Source of the DNA: Hydrogenophaga sp.
GTDB taxonomy: Bacteria > Pseudomonadota > Gammaproteobacteria > Burkholderiales > Burkholderiaceae_C
Reading direction: 5' to 3'
DNA length: 39,013 bases
Assembly: GCF_028698005.1 (NCBI RefSeq)
Contig: NZ_JAQVEJ010000010.1
Span: forward strand, 1-39,013
A program made the position numbers and the translations under genes. Each line of letters starts with the position of its first letter. The stretch's first letter is position 1. Shown here piece after piece: positions 1 to 9,006 of the stretch. The notes beneath the pieces are model-generated. The model did not search any database, had not been told where the DNA came from, and saw only the letters and a program-made list of their open reading frames with translations.

Positions 1-1
1 C

Positions 2-91
2 TCACCCGACCTGATCGAGCTCGACGAGTACGAGCGCGGCCCGCAGCGGCCGGCCCAGTTGTTCATGGCGCGCGAGGGGTTCCGGTTCTGA
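2..91 (+). CDS. C-terminal end of a truncated CDS of unknown function (...PDLIELDEYERGPQRPAQLFMAREGFRF*)
   Basis: Open frame from the window edge to TGA at 89-91; too short to assign. Confidence 0.35.
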   Translation, partial: SPDLIELDEYERGPQRPAQLFMAREGFRF

Positions 92-115
92 GCGGCGCCG
101 CCCCAAGGCAAGCGC

Positions 116-2755
116 TCAGCGCCGATGGATCGCCTGATGGAGTTTGAGTGCCAGATCGGCCTTCTTGTACGGTTTGGTCAGGAGCAGGTCGTCCGCAAAC
201 CGGTGATCGTGCAGGGTCATGGCGTCTTCCGTGTAGCCGGAGGCAAACAGCACCGGCAGTGTCGGCCGGATCTCCCGGGCCTGGGCGGCGAGTTCCGGGC
301 CGGTCATGCCGCCCGGCATGATCACGTCGGTGAACAACACCGCGATGTCCGGTTGCGACCGGATCAGCTCGAGCGCCTCTCGCCCGTCCGCGGCCGACAC
401 CACCTCGTAGCCGAGTTTCTTCAGCACCGTGGTCGCGTAGCTGCGCACCAGGTCATCGTCTTCGACGAGCAGCACCCGCTCGCCCTGGCCCATGGGGAGG
501 TCCGCCGTGTTCACGGATGGCGCCGGTACGGCGTCGGCCTCCGGTTCCCGGCGGGCGACGGGCAGGAGCATCTTGATGCTCGTGCCCCGGTTTTCCGCGC
601 TGTCGATCGCGATGTGGCCGGCCGACTGCTTGATGAAGCCATGCACCATGGCCAGGCCCAGCCCGGTGCCCTGCCCTTTGGGCTTGGTCGTGAAGAACGG
701 ATCGAACACCTTGGACAGCATGCGCGGCGAGATGCCCTTGCCGGTATCCGCCACCTCGATCTGGACGTAGGTGGCCGGCGTGCCGCTCCCCTGGTGCACC
801 GGCGGTGCATCGGGCGTGACGGTGGAGGTGGCAATCGTCAGGCACCCGCCCTCGGGCATCGCGTCACGGGCATTGATCGCGAGGTTCAGCAAGGCGCTTT
901 CGAGCTGCACCTCGTCCACCACGGCAGGCGGGACAGCGGGGTCCAGCGCCAGGGTGATCTCGATGTGCTCGCCCAGTGTCCTGTGGAGCAAACCGTGCAT
1001 GCCCTGCGCCAGGCGGTTGACGTCCACCGGGGCCGGTGAGAGTTCCTGCTTCCTGGCAAAGGCCAGCAAGCGGCGCACCATGATGGCACCTCTGTCCGCC
1101 GCGTCGCTGATCGATTGCAGCAGTGGCTTGTTGCCGCTGTCGTGTGTGCTGTCCAGCAGCAGCCCCGTATTGCCCCGGATCACCGTCAGCAGGTTGTTGA
1201 AGTCATGGGCGATGCCGCCCGTCAACTGCCCGATCGATTCGAGCTTCTGGGACTGGTTGAGCTGATCCCTGAGCACCCGTTGCTCGGTCATGTCCCGAAA
1301 GTAGACCGAGATGCCTTCGGCTGACGGGTAGGCGTTCACCTCGAAGTGCTTTTGCAGCGGCTCGTACCACTCCTCGAAACGGACCACTTCGGCGTGGCGC
1401 ATGCACCGCTCGTAGTTCTGCTGGAACGCGGTGCCAACCGCTTCCGGAAACGCCTCCCAGACGTTCTTGCCGATGAGGTCCTCCTTCTTGCGATCCAGCA
1501 GGACTTCTGCGTGCGAGTTCATCAGGGTGACGTGCCAGTTCCTGTCCATGGCAAAGATCGCGTCGGTCATGCTCTCCAGCACGGTCTCGTAGCGCCTTGC
1601 AGCCTGCTTGACGTCACGCTCCAGCCGGATGCGCGCATCGATGTCCATGGCAGTGCCGTACCACGAGTCTTCCGGGTCACCCTGAAGCTTCATCCGGGTC
1701 ACCCGGGCCAGGTGCCACCGGTACTGGCCATCCTTGCGGCGGATCCTGAACATGGACTCGAAGCGGACATCGCTACCGCTGGACGGAACCCAGCCGGTCG
1801 CGACATGGGTGACGTCATCGGGATGCACGATCGCGGTCCAGCCATCGCCCAGCAGCGCCTGCGCCGCGATGCCCGAGTAGTCGGCCAGGGAGCGGCTGGT
1901 ATAGGTGAGCTGGCGGCCCTGATCGGCCGTCCAGATGATCACCGGGAGGGTTTCCGCCAGGCTCTGCCAGCGTTGCAGACTCCTGGCCAGTTCGAGTTCG
2001 ATCTCCTTTTGCCGGCTGATGTCCTGGAACGTACCTTCGACGCCACGGACGCGTCCGCCGTCGTGGACGACGGCACGAGCGGTCACCCGGATCCATCGGC
2101 TGGCCCGGGAGCCGCTGGCGATCCGGAACTCATCCTCGAAGCCGGTCCGGGTGCGGGCACAGGCCTCCAACTGTTCCTTGAAGCGCTGCCGGTCCTGCTC
2201 GCTGTAGCAGGCCAGGACTTCTTCCAGCGCGTGGTCGTGCTCCACGGACAGGCCGTGCAGCCGGAAGACCTCGATGGAGCAGGTGGAGGCCCGGGTGCCG
2301 GTGCTGTATTGCCAGGCGCCCAGATGACCCACTTCCGAGGCCATGGCCAGCAGGCGCGACATGGTCTGCGCCGTGTTCCTGGTCATTTCGAGGCCGGCAC
2401 GCGTCTTGCCCAGCCAATAGGCGATGACCGTGGTGACGACCACGGCCAGCATCGAGATCAGCCGGTTTGAGACATACACCTTGGCCGCCACGCCCGGCGG
2501 CGGCGGTGGCGACCACATCCATCCCAGCAGCGTGAGCAGCACGGCCGTGGCCCCCAAGACCACGAGCGCCCTGGGGGGCGCGAATGTTGCGGCCAGCACG
2601 AGCACGGGCACGTAAAGAACCCCGTGGGCAAACCCCAGCGGGGTGAACAGGTCGCCCACAAACAGGCCGGCCATCAGCAGCCCGGAGACCACGGCCATGA
2701 TCAATCTGGCCTGCTTTTGAAGGGCATTCGGCGATGGAAATACCGGCATGGGCAA
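116..2755 (-). CDS. Membrane-anchored multi-PAS hybrid sensor histidine kinase with C-terminal receiver domain
   Basis: Hydrophobic N-terminal segments, PAS/PAC-like repeats, HisKA motif GGIAHDFNNLLTVI, HATPase motifs (NARDAMPEGG, DTGKGI, GTGLGLAMV), C-terminal receiver (VLLVEDDDLVR...LFTDVIMPG...TKPY). Confidence 0.93.
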   Translation of the reverse strand: MPMPVFPSPNALQKQARLIMAVVSGLLMAGLFVGDLFTPLGFAHGVLYVPVLVLAATFAPPRALVVLGATAVLLTLLGWMWSPPPPPGVAAKVYVSNRLISMLAVVVTTVIAYWLGKTRAGLEMTRNTAQTMSRLLAMASEVGHLGAWQYSTGTRASTCSIEVFRLHGLSVEHDHALEEVLACYSEQDRQRFKEQLEACARTRTGFEDEFRIASGSRASRWIRVTARAVVHDGGRVRGVEGTFQDISRQKEIELELARSLQRWQSLAETLPVIIWTADQGRQLTYTSRSLADYSGIAAQALLGDGWTAIVHPDDVTHVATGWVPSSGSDVRFESMFRIRRKDGQYRWHLARVTRMKLQGDPEDSWYGTAMDIDARIRLERDVKQAARRYETVLESMTDAIFAMDRNWHVTLMNSHAEVLLDRKKEDLIGKNVWEAFPEAVGTAFQQNYERCMRHAEVVRFEEWYEPLQKHFEVNAYPSAEGISVYFRDMTEQRVLRDQLNQSQKLESIGQLTGGIAHDFNNLLTVIRGNTGLLLDSTHDSGNKPLLQSISDAADRGAIMVRRLLAFARKQELSPAPVDVNRLAQGMHGLLHRTLGEHIEITLALDPAVPPAVVDEVQLESALLNLAINARDAMPEGGCLTIATSTVTPDAPPVHQGSGTPATYVQIEVADTGKGISPRMLSKVFDPFFTTKPKGQGTGLGLAMVHGFIKQSAGHIAIDSAENRGTSIKMLLPVARREPEADAVPAPSVNTADLPMGQGERVLLVEDDDLVRSYATTVLKKLGYEVVSAADGREALELIRSQPDIAVLFTDVIMPGGMTGPELAAQAREIRPTLPVLFASGYTEDAMTLHDHRFADDLLLTKPYKKADLALKLHQAIHRR

Positions 2756-3064
2756 TGAAATGGTTGAAGATGGTCGGTGAATCCAACGCCATTAATTAGG
2801 TCATCGATCGCAAGAATCCCATAACAACAACGTATTCAGTTTCAAGACCGCCGGCCACGGTTCCGCCTAGCTTCAATTATTGCGCACCTGCGGCAGGAAT
2901 CGGCGCGGCGGCCACGGCCGCTCGGACAATGGGCCTGCGGGGTATATTTACAACCAGAAACACCGGCCGGCGACGCCTCCCCCTCCTGTGCGTGGCCCGC
3001 TGGCCCTCATGGCGGTGCCCCCCGGGCGCCGCATGAGCCATCCACTCCGGACCCGGCGCAATCC

Positions 3065-3430
3065 ATGGCAATTTCCACCGACACCAGCATACATCCTGTC
3101 TACGATCCCGATGTCATTGCCCAATATGCCGAGGATGACGAGGATCTGGCGGCGGAGCTGCTGACCATATTCACGAATCAGCTCAACCGGGAAGCGGTAT
3201 CGATTGCCGAAGCCCTGCGCGACCGGGACTGGAACAAACTGATGAGCACGGCGCACCGGCTCAAATCGTCGGCGCGCACCGTGGGTGCCATGGCGTTGGC
3301 GGATTACTGTGCGCGCCTGGACAACCCCGGCAACGTACCGGCCGACGATATTGCCCTGGCGCTTGGCGGCCGCATTGCGGCCGGCATCTTCGAAACCGCG
3401 GAAAAAATCAGGGCGAACACCGGCCAGTGA
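3065..3430 (+). CDS. Stand-alone Hpt (histidine phosphotransfer) domain protein
   Basis: About 120 aa with the phosphotransfer motif AHRLKSSARTVGA. Confidence 0.85.
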   Translation: MAISTDTSIHPVYDPDVIAQYAEDDEDLAAELLTIFTNQLNREAVSIAEALRDRDWNKLMSTAHRLKSSARTVGAMALADYCARLDNPGNVPADDIALALGGRIAAGIFETAEKIRANTGQ

Positions 3431-3542
3431 CCTGCTGGCGTGCCGCCCATGAAGGCCACGGCACACGGCACCCCTGAAAACCTGCGAACATCCGTCATCA
3501 AAGAACCACGCGACGCCACCTCACCAGCTGCACAGAGGCTTC

Positions 3543-5537
3543 ATGAATCCATCAGACACCCTGGTCCCGGAAACGCCGGCGGACAAGCTCGCCAGGTATT
3601 CAGCCTGCGGCATCATCGAACTCGATGCCTCTTTGCGCGTCGTTGCCATCAATGCACCCTTGCTCGACTGGCTGAATATCGAAGCCAAAGACTGCGTGGG
3701 GCCCGATGGTGCCGGCGTTTCGTTTGTGGAGCTGGCCAGGATCAACGATGAAGAATGCGTGCAGCGCCTGCGGAAGTTTGTCGCCAGCGCGTTGGCCGGG
3801 ATACCGCCTGCTGCGTTGCACATCCGGCTCTGGGGGAAGGGGCGTTCGTTCATCACCGCCAGGCTGCTGGCCGGCGAAGTGGACTTGCAGGCGCCGGTGC
3901 CAACCGTCAACGTGTCCATCATCGATGCCACGGAGGAAATGGACACCATCCGGGAACTGAAGGCAAAGATCGCGTTTTTGCAGGGCACGGTTGACCGCTC
4001 ACCGTCCGCGCTGGCGTATTTTGACGCCGACCTGGTCTGCCGGTTTTCCAACCGGGCTCACTCGGCCCGGTATGGCCGCGTGCCGGCGGGTGTCGTCGGG
4101 CTGCACCTCGAGGACATCCTGTCCCCGGCACTGCTCAAAGATCTGCTGCCCAGAATCGCCCGGGTTCTGAGCGGTGAATCGCTGTCGTTTGAGGCCGAGC
4201 GCCAGGGCGACAACGGTGAACACAAGTTCTTTTCCGTGCGGCTGACGCCGGATTTTGACGGTGCCCATGTCGTGGGGTTCTTCGCCGAGCACAACGACAT
4301 CACCGACCGGAAGATGACCGAGGATCTGGTCTTCGTCGCCAACCAGGAGCTGGAGGAACAGTACCAGCGCAAGGCGCTGGAATGCCGGCAGCAGGCGGAA
4401 CAACTCGCGCACCTGGCGCTCGAGGCCCGTGACCGGGCCCAGTTCGTTGTCGACGCCGATGGCACCATCGTGGCCTGGCCTCCCGGTGCCGCCCGCCTTT
4501 TTGATCGCAGCGAAGCCGCCTGCCTGGGCCGGAACATCGAAGAGTTGTTCGTCAGCGAGCGGTCAACCCCTTTGAACGGCGACCTCATTCGCCGCCTGCC
4601 GCAAGAGGACAGCGAGACCGTGGCCCGTGTCAGCGCCTGGGGCCTCAGGTCGGGCGATCGCCGTTTCTGGGCCGATTGCAGTTTCGCCCCGCTGTCCTGC
4701 GGCGCCGATGAACGCCGGCTTTTCTCCTGCGTGGTGCACGACCTGACCGAGTCCGGGCTGCTGGAGGGCATGTTGCGCTCGCAGGGCCGCTCGCTACAGG
4801 ACGAGGTGCAAAAGCAGGCGGCACTCCTGTCCCGGATCAACGAGGATTTCGACAACTTCTCCTATCTCGTCGGGCATGATTTCCGCGCGCCGTTGCGGCA
4901 TATCAAGGGCTACGTCCAATTGCTCAAGGAGTCGGAGGTCGTGGCCGCGTCAAGCCCGGATCTCCGGTACGTGGATGACATCGATCGTCTGGCCTCCAAA
5001 ATGGGCGGCATGGTCGATGCGCTGCTGGAATACACCCGGCTGGGCAGCGAGACACCCGCCTTTGCCAAGGTGGATGTCGGACAACTGATCAAGGCCACCG
5101 TCGGTCAGTTCAAGGCGCAGCACAGCAACCGGCTGATCCACTGGGAGGTCGAGCCGGAGATGCCGCAGGTCAGAGGTGATCCTGCCCTCCTGGGCGAAAT
5201 GTTCTCGCGTCTGGTCGATAACGCGGTGAAGTTCACCGCCAAAACGGCGGGTGCAACCATCCAGGTCGGCGTGCGCGAAGGCTCTCCCGGGCGGTGCGTG
5301 ATCTTCATCAAGGACAATGGCGCGGGCTTTGACGCCGCGCAGGCCCCCAATCTGTACCTGCTGTTCCAGCGCCAACACCACACCATGGATTTCCCGGGTC
5401 TGGGCACAGGGCTGGCGATCTCGCAGCGCATCGCACAAAAGCATGGCGGCACCATCGAGTGCGTGGCCAAGCGCGATGAGGGCTGCACCGTGTACCTTGA
5501 AATTCCCCTGTGGACGCAGCAGACCGCGGCGGCTTGA
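3543..5537 (+). CDS. Soluble multi-PAS sensor histidine kinase
   Basis: PAS-like repeats, HisKA motif VGHDFRAPLRHIKGY, HATPase motifs (DNAVKFT, DNGAGFD, GTGLAISQRIAQKHGG). Confidence 0.9.
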   Translation: MNPSDTLVPETPADKLARYSACGIIELDASLRVVAINAPLLDWLNIEAKDCVGPDGAGVSFVELARINDEECVQRLRKFVASALAGIPPAALHIRLWGKGRSFITARLLAGEVDLQAPVPTVNVSIIDATEEMDTIRELKAKIAFLQGTVDRSPSALAYFDADLVCRFSNRAHSARYGRVPAGVVGLHLEDILSPALLKDLLPRIARVLSGESLSFEAERQGDNGEHKFFSVRLTPDFDGAHVVGFFAEHNDITDRKMTEDLVFVANQELEEQYQRKALECRQQAEQLAHLALEARDRAQFVVDADGTIVAWPPGAARLFDRSEAACLGRNIEELFVSERSTPLNGDLIRRLPQEDSETVARVSAWGLRSGDRRFWADCSFAPLSCGADERRLFSCVVHDLTESGLLEGMLRSQGRSLQDEVQKQAALLSRINEDFDNFSYLVGHDFRAPLRHIKGYVQLLKESEVVAASSPDLRYVDDIDRLASKMGGMVDALLEYTRLGSETPAFAKVDVGQLIKATVGQFKAQHSNRLIHWEVEPEMPQVRGDPALLGEMFSRLVDNAVKFTAKTAGATIQVGVREGSPGRCVIFIKDNGAGFDAAQAPNLYLLFQRQHHTMDFPGLGTGLAISQRIAQKHGGTIECVAKRDEGCTVYLEIPLWTQQTAAA

Positions 5538-5565
5538 GCGCGGGCCGCGGCGACGCGCGCCTGCG

Positions 5566-6366
5566 TCAGCGGCGGCCGCCGCCAGCCTGCGCCAGCCGGT
5601 TCATGACCCAACTGGCCGCACACAGGCCGAAGGTGGCGGTCACCGTCACGGCCGAGCCATAGCCGTGGCAATTGAGGCTGTGGTCACCACCGCCTTCGAC
5701 CACGCAGGAGGCATCGGCGGGTACCACCGCTTCGCGGCTGAAGACGCAACCCACGCCGATGCGGCCTGACCGGGCCGCACCGTGGTGGCGGCGCAGGCGG
5801 TAGCGCAACTGGGCGAGCAAGGGATCGTGTGTGACCTCGGCCAGATCCGCCAGGTCCACCGCATGCGCCAGGCGTTTGCCACCGGCCGCACCCACCGTGA
5901 TGAAGGGCACGCCCGAGCGCATGGCCCAATGTGCCATGGCCGTCTTGGCCCTGATCTGGTCGCACGCGTCCACCAGCGCGGACGGCAGGGCCGCACCGTC
6001 GCCCAGCAGGGCCGGCCAGTTGTCGGGCGTCACGAAATCGTCGATGACGCGCACCTGGCAATCGTGGTTGATCTGGGCGATCCGGGCGCGCATCGCCTCC
6101 ACCTTGGCCGCACCCAGCGTGCTGTCGAGCGCATGAATCTGCCGATTGATGTTGGACTCGGCAATGTGGTCCATGTCGATCAGGGTCAGGTGCCCCACCC
6201 CGCTGCGCGCCAGCGCCTCCACGGTCCACGAGCCCACGCCCCCGATACCGGCGACCACCACGTGAGCATCGAAGATGCGCTGTGCCGGCTCGATCCCGTA
6301 CAGGCGCTGCAGGCCACCGAACCGGCGCGCGGGATCGGCGCTGGCCGCCGCGCTCAGGGCAACCAT
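5566..6366 (-). CDS. tcdA: tRNA threonylcarbamoyladenosine dehydratase (TcdA/CsdL, ThiF-like E1 family)
   Basis: RRFGGLQRLYG, VVVAGIGGVGSWTVEALARSGVG, LIDMDHIAESNINRQ; ATG chosen at 6366 rather than the longer ORF. Confidence 0.92.
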   Translation of the reverse strand: MVALSAAASADPARRFGGLQRLYGIEPAQRIFDAHVVVAGIGGVGSWTVEALARSGVGHLTLIDMDHIAESNINRQIHALDSTLGAAKVEAMRARIAQINHDCQVRVIDDFVTPDNWPALLGDGAALPSALVDACDQIRAKTAMAHWAMRSGVPFITVGAAGGKRLAHAVDLADLAEVTHDPLLAQLRYRLRRHHGAARSGRIGVGCVFSREAVVPADASCVVEGGGDHSLNCHGYGSAVTVTATFGLCAASWVMNRLAQAGGGRR

Positions 6367-6367
6367 G

Positions 6368-7480
6368 TCAGGCACGCTCCAGCAGCCACATCTGGAAGCG
6401 GAAACCGCCAAGCGCCCCCAGCACGATACCCGCGACAGCAATCACGCTGGTCAGGCCCAGGGTTGACAGGCCGGACAGGCCCTGCCCCACCGTGCAGCCC
6501 ATGGCGGTGACACCGCCAATGCCCATGCAGGCGGCGCCGGCCAGGTGCAAGGCGGTATCCTGGGTGCCGCGAAAGCCCTCCCAGCGGAACTCGCGCGCCA
6601 GCATGGCCTGCACCCAGGCACCGGCCACGACGCCGAAGACCGACACCACGCCCAGGGTCAGGCGCTTGGACGTATCGCTGAAGTAGATCAGCCAGTCGAG
6701 CGTGTAGGCCATCGGCGCCGTGAATGTCATCGCCTCCATGCGGCTCGAGTTGGTGGCGAGATACACCGACTCCAGCGTTTCGGGGTGCTCAGGCACAAAG
6801 CCCAGTTTGCCACTGACCCACCACATCGCGGCAATCGTCGCGCCAATGCCGACGCCCGCCAGAAGACCATGACCGGTACGGAAGTCGGCACTGGCCAGGG
6901 CCCAGGCTATCAGGCCCAGCCCCACCACCAGCGCCATGACCAGCGATGCCGTCTCGGGGGACAGCCCGACCGACGCAGCCAGCGCCACGGGGATGGATGC
7001 GCCGGTTTCGACATCAAAGGCCACCTTGTCGACCGAGTTGACACGGGCCACCGCCATGAAACCGCGCATGGTCGCAAAGGCGGCCAAGCCCATCACGAAG
7101 AAAACCACCAGTGACTTGAGACTGCCGCCGCCGATGCGCACCAGCGTCTTGCTGCCGCAGCCCGAGGCCAGCACCATGCCGAAGCCGAACAGCGCCCCAC
7201 CCGTGAGCGCCGACAGCCAGATGATGCGCCCGGAGGCGTAGATGGTCATCGCCGGATCGATCCAGCCCGCCCAGGCCATGAGGTGAAAGCCGATCATGGC
7301 CACGCCGACCGCCATGCCCCACATGCGCATGCGCACCCACGAGCCCATGTTCACGACATCGCTGATGGCACCCATGGTGCAAAAGTGGGTGCGCTGGGCA
7401 ATGAAGCCAAATACGGCGGCCACCGCGAAGGCGGCCCAGAGCACGGTGTTTTGCAGGGAGTGCAGTTCGGCGATTTCCAT
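6368..7480 (-). CDS. YeeE/YedE family (TsuA-like) sulfur compound transporter
   Basis: Polytopic; THFCTMGAI, ASGCGSKTLVRIGGGSLKS and AMGCTVGQGLSG Cys motifs. Confidence 0.9.
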   Translation of the reverse strand: MEIAELHSLQNTVLWAAFAVAAVFGFIAQRTHFCTMGAISDVVNMGSWVRMRMWGMAVGVAMIGFHLMAWAGWIDPAMTIYASGRIIWLSALTGGALFGFGMVLASGCGSKTLVRIGGGSLKSLVVFFVMGLAAFATMRGFMAVARVNSVDKVAFDVETGASIPVALAASVGLSPETASLVMALVVGLGLIAWALASADFRTGHGLLAGVGIGATIAAMWWVSGKLGFVPEHPETLESVYLATNSSRMEAMTFTAPMAYTLDWLIYFSDTSKRLTLGVVSVFGVVAGAWVQAMLAREFRWEGFRGTQDTALHLAGAACMGIGGVTAMGCTVGQGLSGLSTLGLTSVIAVAGIVLGALGGFRFQMWLLERA

Positions 7481-7559
7481 GGGGCGTGATTGTAGAAGGT
7501 GAGCGCCACCGGCGTTCGCCGGTGGGTCGGCCTCCTCGACCGTCCCCGTCCAGCCTGGC

Positions 7560-8351
7560 TCAGCGCAGCTTCGCCAGCCGCTCCTTGGCGACCGCGGCCG
7601 CTTCCGATGCCGGATGGGCCTTGATCAGATCACTCAGCGTTTGCCGGGCCGCCTTCACCTCCTTGAGCTCCACCAGGCTGTTGGCCACGGCCAGCATGGC
7701 CTCGGGAACGCGCGGGTGCGACGGATGGTTGTTGATCAGCTGCCGGTGGGTGCCGACGGTCTCGCGGTATTTGCGGTTGGCGTATTGGGCGTTGCCCAGC
7801 CAGTAGAGCACCGAAGGCCGGAAACCACTGTCGGGGTACTGCCGCAAAAAGTTCTGAAAGGCGGTTTCCGCCTGCGGAAAGTCGGCTGCCCGCATGGCTT
7901 CCAGCGCCGATTCGTAATCGCGCTTTTCAGCGGGCAAGGCCTTGAAGGACTGCCCGTCGAAGGTCACCAGCGCCGGCTCCATCTCGCGCAGGCGCTCCTC
8001 CACGCCCTGCTGGGCATCCTTTTGCTGCCGTTGCAGCTCGGACACGTGGCGGGCCAACTCTTCATTCTGGCCCCGCAACTGGGCGACTTCCGCGCGCAAC
8101 TGCTCGATCTGGCTGGCCAGCTCGATCAGGCCACGCTGGTGTGCCGAACTCTCCCGGAGTTCCTTGAGCGCAAGGTCGGAGGTCGCCTTGTAGGCCTCGA
8201 AGCGCTGGCGCAGATCAATGATGGCCTTGCGGGCTTCGTCGTCGTTGAACAGCGCATGCGCCTGCAGCGGCCACCACGCCGCCGCCAGCAACGCCAGGGC
8301 TGCCCACCCTGATCGCCGCCCCGGATTCCGTGCAGTCCCGGCCATCATCAT
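7560..8351 (-). CDS. cpoB: Tol-Pal system protein CpoB/YbgF
   Basis: Signal peptide, coiled coil, C-terminal TPR (FQNFLRQYPDSGFRPSVLYWLGNAQYANRKY); follows pal. Confidence 0.92.
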   Translation of the reverse strand: MMMAGTARNPGRRSGWAALALLAAAWWPLQAHALFNDDEARKAIIDLRQRFEAYKATSDLALKELRESSAHQRGLIELASQIEQLRAEVAQLRGQNEELARHVSELQRQQKDAQQGVEERLREMEPALVTFDGQSFKALPAEKRDYESALEAMRAADFPQAETAFQNFLRQYPDSGFRPSVLYWLGNAQYANRKYRETVGTHRQLINNHPSHPRVPEAMLAVANSLVELKEVKAARQTLSDLIKAHPASEAAAVAKERLAKLR

Positions 8352-8929
8352 CAGCGGTAAACCAGTTCAACGCGGCGGTTCTGGGCGTACGAACCTTCGT
8401 CGAAGCCCACCGCGGCGGGCTTCTCTTCACCAAAGCTGACGGGCTCCATCTGGCTGTCGGGGATGCCCATCAGGGACAGGGCCCGGCGGACGGATTCGGC
8501 ACGCTTCTGACCCAGTGCCAGGTTGTATTCGCGGCCGCCACGCTCGTCGGTGTGACCCTCGAGGTTGACCTTGCGGTTGGGGTTGGCCCGGAGGTAGCGC
8601 GCATTGGCCTCCAGAATGGGGGTGGCGTCCGAGCGCACATCGAAGCTGTCGAAGTCGAAATACACCAGGCGCTCCAGACCGGCAGGCTGAGGGGTGTCGA
8701 TGCCCGGCACGTTGACGCCGTCCATGCTGCCCTGGTCCATGGCGGTGCCGCCCTGGTCGGTGCCGGTGCTGGCCGTGGCTGCCGAGCGGTCCTCGACAGG
8801 CGCCTCGTCGAGCTTGACGCTGGAGCCGCAGGCGGCCAGTGCCATCAGCAACGCCACGGCAGCCGTGCGCTGGACAAGGGGACGGGAGAGTCGGGTGGCC
8901 AGGGACGTGGCGATGCTTCGAGTGGTCAT
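8351..8929 (-). CDS. pal: Peptidoglycan-associated lipoprotein Pal
   Basis: Lipobox LMALAAC; OmpA-like motif LEGHTDERGGREYNLALGQKRAESVRRAL. Confidence 0.95.
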   Translation of the reverse strand: MTTRSIATSLATRLSRPLVQRTAAVALLMALAACGSSVKLDEAPVEDRSAATASTGTDQGGTAMDQGSMDGVNVPGIDTPQPAGLERLVYFDFDSFDVRSDATPILEANARYLRANPNRKVNLEGHTDERGGREYNLALGQKRAESVRRALSLMGIPDSQMEPVSFGEEKPAAVGFDEGSYAQNRRVELVYR

Positions 8930-9006
8930 GGCAGTGCTAGGGAAGGAGGGGAAGAAGGAAAGGTCGTGTGTCATGTGGCGCCGGCACGGGGCCGGCGCGG
9001 TCAGGT

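Noticed and set aside
2908-2921. GCGGCC-AC-GGCCGC palindrome upstream of the Hpt gene
   Set aside because: Short GC palindrome with a 2-nt spacer, expected by chance in this base composition.
7507-7524. CACCGGCG-TT-CGCCGGTG hairpin downstream of cpoB
   Set aside because: Stable stem but only a 2-nt loop and no U tract; not called as a terminator.
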